NCBI GenBank assembly: GCA_030655535.1
Contig: JAURVK010000174.1
Span: 1-46,290, forward strand
DNA: 46,290 bases
Direction of reading: 5' to 3'
DNA from: Methylobacter sp.
Lineage (GTDB): Bacteria; Pseudomonadota; Gammaproteobacteria; Methylococcales; Methylomonadaceae
Position numbers and translations under genes: made by a program. This document shows positions 43,134-46,290 of the stretch, piece after piece. The first letter of the stretch is position 1. Each line of letters begins with the position of its first letter. The notes beneath the pieces were generated by a model. That model did not search any database. It had not been told where the DNA came from and worked only from the letters and a program-made list of their open reading frames with translations.

Positions 43134-43164
43134 TACGACGCCCTTTGACCTTGAACCTCACCAA

Positions 43165-44739
43165 TTAATGCCTGAAATGACGCATGCCGGTAAGGACCAT
43201 CGCGATATTATGCTCATCGGCTGCGGCAATGACTTCATTATCCCGCATCGAACCGCCGGGCTGAATGACAGCGGTGATGCCCGCTTCGGCAGCGGAATCG
43301 ATGCCGTCTCTGAACGGGAAAAACGCGTCGGAAGCCATTGCAGACCCTGGCACATCCAGACCCGCATCAACGGCTTTGATGCCTGCGATCCTGGCCGAAT
43401 AGACCCGGCTCATTTGTCCTGCGCCTACGCCGATCGTCTGGCCGTTTTTGCAGTAGACAATCGCATTGGATTTGACGAATTTGGCGACTTTCCAGGCGAA
43501 TAACAAATCGGCCAGTTCCTGTTCGGTCGGGGCGCGTTTGCTGACTATTTTAATATCGGCAGCGCCGATCTCGCCTAGATCCTTGTCTTGAACCAGTAAG
43601 CCGTCGGCAACGCGTTTGAAATCAAGTGACGCCCGGTTTTCGCTGTTCCAGATACCGCATTCCAGCACCCGGATATTTTGTTTTGTCGTCAACACAGCTT
43701 GCGCGGCTGCGCTGATGGACGGCGCAATAATCACTTCGACAAATTGACGCTTGACGATTTCAGCGGCGGTGTGTTCGTCCAGTTCCCGGTTAAATGCGAT
43801 AATGCCGCCGAATGCCGAGGTCGGGTCGGTTGCATAAGCCTGGTCGTAAGCGGCAAGCAGGTTGTCGGCCTGAGCTACGCCGCAGGGATTGGCGTGCTTG
43901 ACAATCACGCAGGTAGGCTGGTCGTTAAACGACTTGACGCATTCCAGCGCGGCATCGGCATCGGCAATATTGTTGTAGGATAATTCCTTGCCTTGCAGTT
44001 GTTTGGCAGCCGCAATCGTGCCGCTGGCCGGCGATTTTTCCCGGTAAAACGCCGCGTTCTGGTGCGGGTTTTCACCGTAACGCAGGGTCTGGTGATGGTA
44101 AAACTGCAAGTTCAGCGTTCCAGGAAATTGAACGCCCCTACCGCCGGCGCGGCGAAGCTTGCCCAGATAAGCTGCAATCGCGGTGTCGTAACGCGCGGTG
44201 TGTTCAAAGCTTTTTAGCGCCAGATTGAAGCGGGTTTGCTGCGCGAGTCCGCTGTTGTTGTTTTTCAGTTCGGCAATAATCGCTGCGTAATCGGCCGGAT
44301 CGACGATGATGGCGACATCGGCATGATTTTTGGCGGCGGCGCGGATCATGGTCGGGCCGCCGATGTCGATGTTTTCAATGGCGGCGGCAAAATCGCAGTC
44401 CGGATTGGCGATAGTCTGTTCAAACGGGTACAGATTGACGACCACCATATCGATCGGCTTAATGCCGTTCGCGGCCATCACTGCATCGTCTATGCCTCGA
44501 CGCGCCAAAATGCCGCCGTGGACTTTGGGGTGTAAAGTCTTGACCCGGCCATCCATCATTTCCGGAAAACCGGTGTAATCGGACACTTCGGTCGCCGGAA
44601 TATGATGTTCGGCCAGTGTTTTGGCGGTACCGCCGGTAGACAGGATTTCGATGCCTAATTGATGGAGTTCACGGCAAAAATCCACGATACCGGATTTGTC
44701 GGATACGCTGATCAGCGCGCGAGTGACTTTTTTGTTCAT
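43165..44739 (-). CDS. purH: bifunctional AICAR transformylase / IMP cyclohydrolase
   Basis: PurH performs the last two steps of IMP synthesis. The 524-residue chain has the N-terminal MGS-like IMP cyclohydrolase domain ([60 protein letters not shown]) and the AICAR transformylase domain with [15 protein letters not shown], the catalytic [20 protein letters not shown] and [19 protein letters not shown]. It ends in the standard [10 protein letters not shown]. Length matches E. coli PurH (529). It belongs to the dusB-fis-purH-purD run. Confidence 0.96.
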   Translation of the reverse strand: MNKKVTRALISVSDKSGIVDFCRELHQLGIEILSTGGTAKTLAEHHIPATEVSDYTGFPEMMDGRVKTLHPKVHGGILARRGIDDAVMAANGIKPIDMVVVNLYPFEQTIANPDCDFAAAIENIDIGGPTMIRAAAKNHADVAIIVDPADYAAIIAELKNNNSGLAQQTRFNLALKSFEHTARYDTAIAAYLGKLRRAGGRGVQFPGTLNLQFYHHQTLRYGENPHQNAAFYREKSPASGTIAAAKQLQGKELSYNNIADADAALECVKSFNDQPTCVIVKHANPCGVAQADNLLAAYDQAYATDPTSAFGGIIAFNRELDEHTAAEIVKRQFVEVIIAPSISAAAQAVLTTKQNIRVLECGIWNSENRASLDFKRVADGLLVQDKDLGEIGAADIKIVSKRAPTEQELADLLFAWKVAKFVKSNAIVYCKNGQTIGVGAGQMSRVYSARIAGIKAVDAGLDVPGSAMASDAFFPFRDGIDSAAEAGITAVIQPGGSMRDNEVIAAADEHNIAMVLTGMRHFRH

Positions 44740-44807
44740 GCAGGTCTCTTCAATGAAAGGTGAGGGCGATTAAAGCTAGAGCGGTTAAAACCCGGCTTGT
44801 TGAAATT

Positions 44808-45092
44808 TTAGGACAGGCCGTAAAATTCCAGTTTTTTGCGCAAGGTGCTGCGGCTCAAACCCAATGCTTTGGCCGCTTTGGTTTGGTTGAAGCCTGAGTG
44901 TTCCAGTGTCGTTTGCAATAAAGGTTTTTCGACTTCGCCGATAACCATCGCATGCAGACCTACCGCATCATGACCGTTCAGGTGCAAAAAATATTGCTCC
45001 ACGGTCTGCTTAACATGTGCAGATAAAGGAATGGCGGCGGTTTTTTTGCTGTCTATGTTGATGATTTCGGCACTTTTTTGGGATGCGGTCAT
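44808..45092 (-). CDS. fis: DNA-binding protein Fis
   Basis: Fis is a nucleoid-associated protein that bends DNA at rRNA promoters, recombination sites and origins. This 94-residue copy has a variable N-terminus, then VKQTVEQYFLHLNG and VEKPLLQTTLEHSGFNQTKA, with the C-terminal helix-turn-helix AAKALGLSRSTLRKKLEFYG. Length is nearly that of E. coli Fis (98). It begins 2 nt after the dusB stop, the classic dusB-fis operon. In other bacteria this operon is growth-rate controlled; no promoter was identified here. Confidence 0.95.
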   Translation of the reverse strand: MTASQKSAEIINIDSKKTAAIPLSAHVKQTVEQYFLHLNGHDAVGLHAMVIGEVEKPLLQTTLEHSGFNQTKAAKALGLSRSTLRKKLEFYGLS

Positions 45093-45094
45093 AA

Positions 45095-46078
45095 TTATGC
45101 AGCACTGTCGGTGGTTAAAAGATTAAATGCCGAATTAATCAGCGCTATTTGTCGGGATGGACATTGTGCTTGGTTGATGTTGCTTTTGGTGTCCTGAGTT
45201 ACAGATTCAAGATGCTTAAAGTACCAAGCGATATGTTTCCGGGCTATTTTAACACCGCTTGCATTGCCGTAGAAACTATATAGTTTGTCCAAATGACTCA
45301 TGATTATGCTGTGTATGTCGGTAACCGTCGGTTTTTCAAGGTGTTTGCCGTGGTTGATGAAGTGACTTATTTGACTAAATAGCCATGGATTTCCTTGGGC
45401 GGCCCGGCCTATCATAATGGCGTCGGCGCCGGTTGAATGAAGTACAAATTGCGCTTGTTCCGGGCTATCAATATCGCCGTTGGCGATAACCGGAATGCTG
45501 ATGGCTTGTTTCACTTGTTTAACGGTGTCGTGTTCGGCCTGACCGTTAAATTTACAGGCACGGGTTCGGCCGTGAATAGTCAATGCGGCAATGCCCGCAT
45601 TTTCAGCTATTCGGGCTATTTCAACCGCATTGCGGCTGTGTAAATCCCAGCCGGTACGGATTTTCAAGGTGACCGGAATATCGACGGCATTAACGACCGC
45701 ATCCAGTATGCGCTGCACCAGCGCCTCATCTCTCATTAGCGCCGAGCCTGCGGCAACGGCACACACTTTTTTTGCCGGACAACCCATATTGATATCGATG
45801 ATCTGAGCGCCTCGCTGAGCATTGAGTCTTGCCGCATCGGCCATCAGCTGAGGGTCGGTACCCAGAATTTGTACCGAACGGATGCCGGTTTCACCGTCAT
45901 GATCGGCTTTTAGCAGCGTTCTTTTGTGCTGACGCAAAGCCGGATTGGAGGCCACCATTTCAGATACGGCTAAACCGGCGCCGAATTGCGTGCACAATTC
46001 CCTGAACGGCCGGTCGCTGATACCGGCCATAGGCGCCAGAATCAGATTGTTTTTAAGTTGATAAGGGCCGATGTGCAT
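45095..46078 (-). CDS. dusB: tRNA-dihydrouridine synthase B
   Basis: DusB is an FMN enzyme that reduces uridine to dihydrouridine in the tRNA D-loop (U17 in E. coli). The 327-residue protein starts MHIGPYQLKNNLILAPMAGI, has IIDINMGCPAKKVC with catalytic Cys100, VTLKIRTGWD, the FMN phosphate motif IPVIANGDI and GADAIMIGRAAQGNPWLF, and a C-terminal helical tRNA-binding domain. It directly precedes fis, which separates it from DusA and DusC. Length typical (about 320). Confidence 0.95.
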   Translation of the reverse strand: MHIGPYQLKNNLILAPMAGISDRPFRELCTQFGAGLAVSEMVASNPALRQHKRTLLKADHDGETGIRSVQILGTDPQLMADAARLNAQRGAQIIDINMGCPAKKVCAVAAGSALMRDEALVQRILDAVVNAVDIPVTLKIRTGWDLHSRNAVEIARIAENAGIAALTIHGRTRACKFNGQAEHDTVKQVKQAISIPVIANGDIDSPEQAQFVLHSTGADAIMIGRAAQGNPWLFSQISHFINHGKHLEKPTVTDIHSIIMSHLDKLYSFYGNASGVKIARKHIAWYFKHLESVTQDTKSNINQAQCPSRQIALINSAFNLLTTDSAA

Positions 46079-46089
46079 GGGGAGGAGAA

Positions 46090-46140
46090 AGGTGCAATGT
46101 TCAAGGATATGATCTTTTCACCTTGTACCTTGAACCTTAA
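46090..46140. repeat. AAGGTTC-related inverted repeat near right edge
   Basis: AAGGTGCAATGTTCAAGGAT (46090-46109) is imperfectly inverted by CCTTGTACCTTGAACCTT (46122-46139). The words match those of the heptamer array at 43085-43158, so it is probably a smaller copy of the same repeat. It lies upstream of dusB. Confidence 0.5.
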
Positions 46141-46149
46141 TTACCTAAA

Positions 46150-46290
46150 TCACTTGTCTCCGGCATCATTCCAAATTGGATTTTCCCGGTCTTCCGGTTC
46201 CAATTTAGTAATGTCTTCAGGATATAAATGCCAGAACGACTTATCAATGGTGGCGTTGTTATAGCTTTCTTTTTTCTCGTGGGTGAACGG
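46150..46290 (-). CDS. C-terminal 46 residues of an unidentified protein (partial)
   Basis: The minus strand carries an uninterrupted 47-codon frame to a TGA at 46150-46152, entering from beyond the right edge. The end reads NATIDKSFWHLYPEDITKLE then PEDRENPIWNDAGDK. It is hydrophilic and acidic, with two Trp. It would lie upstream of dusB on the same strand. I do not recognise it, and the start is outside the window. Confidence 0.5.
   Translation of the reverse strand, partial: PFTHEKKESYNNATIDKSFWHLYPEDITKLEPEDRENPIWNDAGDK

Noticed and set aside
44101-44160. Possible repeat insertion in purH (residues [12 protein letters not shown] containing TAGGGGCG)
   Set aside because: E. coli PurH has an equally long variable loop at this place, and only one arm of the palindrome is present.

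Overview
The window is a chromosomal stretch of a Gram-negative gammaproteobacterium. The main evidence is the dusB-fis-purH-purD block at the right end, the Bam-complex lipoprotein BamD, a PhoB/PhoR pair, a TonB-dependent receptor, and a heat-shock (sigma-32) promoter in front of clpB. An exosortase-associated acyltransferase, a Na+-pumping oxaloacetate decarboxylase, and abundant short palindromes of the GTAGGGGCGA type would fit a methanotroph-like (Methylococcales) genome. No methane-oxidation gene is present, so that placement is an inference.

Layout. 1-5000: bamD diverges from rluD-pgeF-ZIP transporter; then mscL and a Met/His-rich periplasmic protein on the minus strand. 5365-11903: a two-gene unit (PhnD-like binding protein plus a large GGDEF/EAL enzyme) diverges from phoB-phoR. 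12097-15869: a Wadjet-type (JetABCD) plasmid-defence operon in which jetA and jetB look whole, while jetC and jetD are reduced to an N-terminal and a C-terminal stub joined by a deletion. A 38-codon ORF with a strong ribosome binding site sits in front of jetA. 16083-22036: clpB, a HupE/UreJ-like protein, and a PRPP-synthetase-like gene coupled to an archaeal-type AMP/thymidine phosphorylase. 22160-29379: scattered single genes (tag, glyoxalase, membrane protein, YheT hydrolase, nitroreductase, RRM protein, flavin-reductase-fold protein, DUF502 protein, coiled-coil protein). 29490-32974: oadG-oadA-oadB. 33177-35466: msrB-apeB-alkB-like, translationally coupled. 35890-40938: YfiR-like protein, GGDEF/EAL enzyme and TonB receptor with overlapping reading frames. 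41005-46078: exosortase-associated acyltransferase, then purD, purH, fis and dusB on the minus strand. A partial gene runs off the right edge.

How the parts work together. Two separate c-di-GMP modules are present, each paired with a periplasmic or outer-membrane sensor partner. The first (PhnD-like protein) lies beside the phosphate regulator PhoBR. The second (YfiR-like protein and TonB receptor) could pass an outer-membrane signal to an inner-membrane enzyme. The Wadjet operon is probably dead as a defence system. The phosphorylase/PRPP-synthetase-like pair suggests nucleotide ribose recycling.

The most distinctive feature at DNA level is the load of short mobile repeats: a 172-bp element with perfect 19-bp inverted ends, two copies of a second small inverted-repeat element, several GTAGGGGCGA palindromes, a heptanucleotide array, and two cases where repeats lie inside coding sequence without breaking the frame (the GGDEF domain at about 6351-6551 and the OadA linker at 31097-31151). 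No tRNA, rRNA, CRISPR array, transposase gene or prophage was seen.
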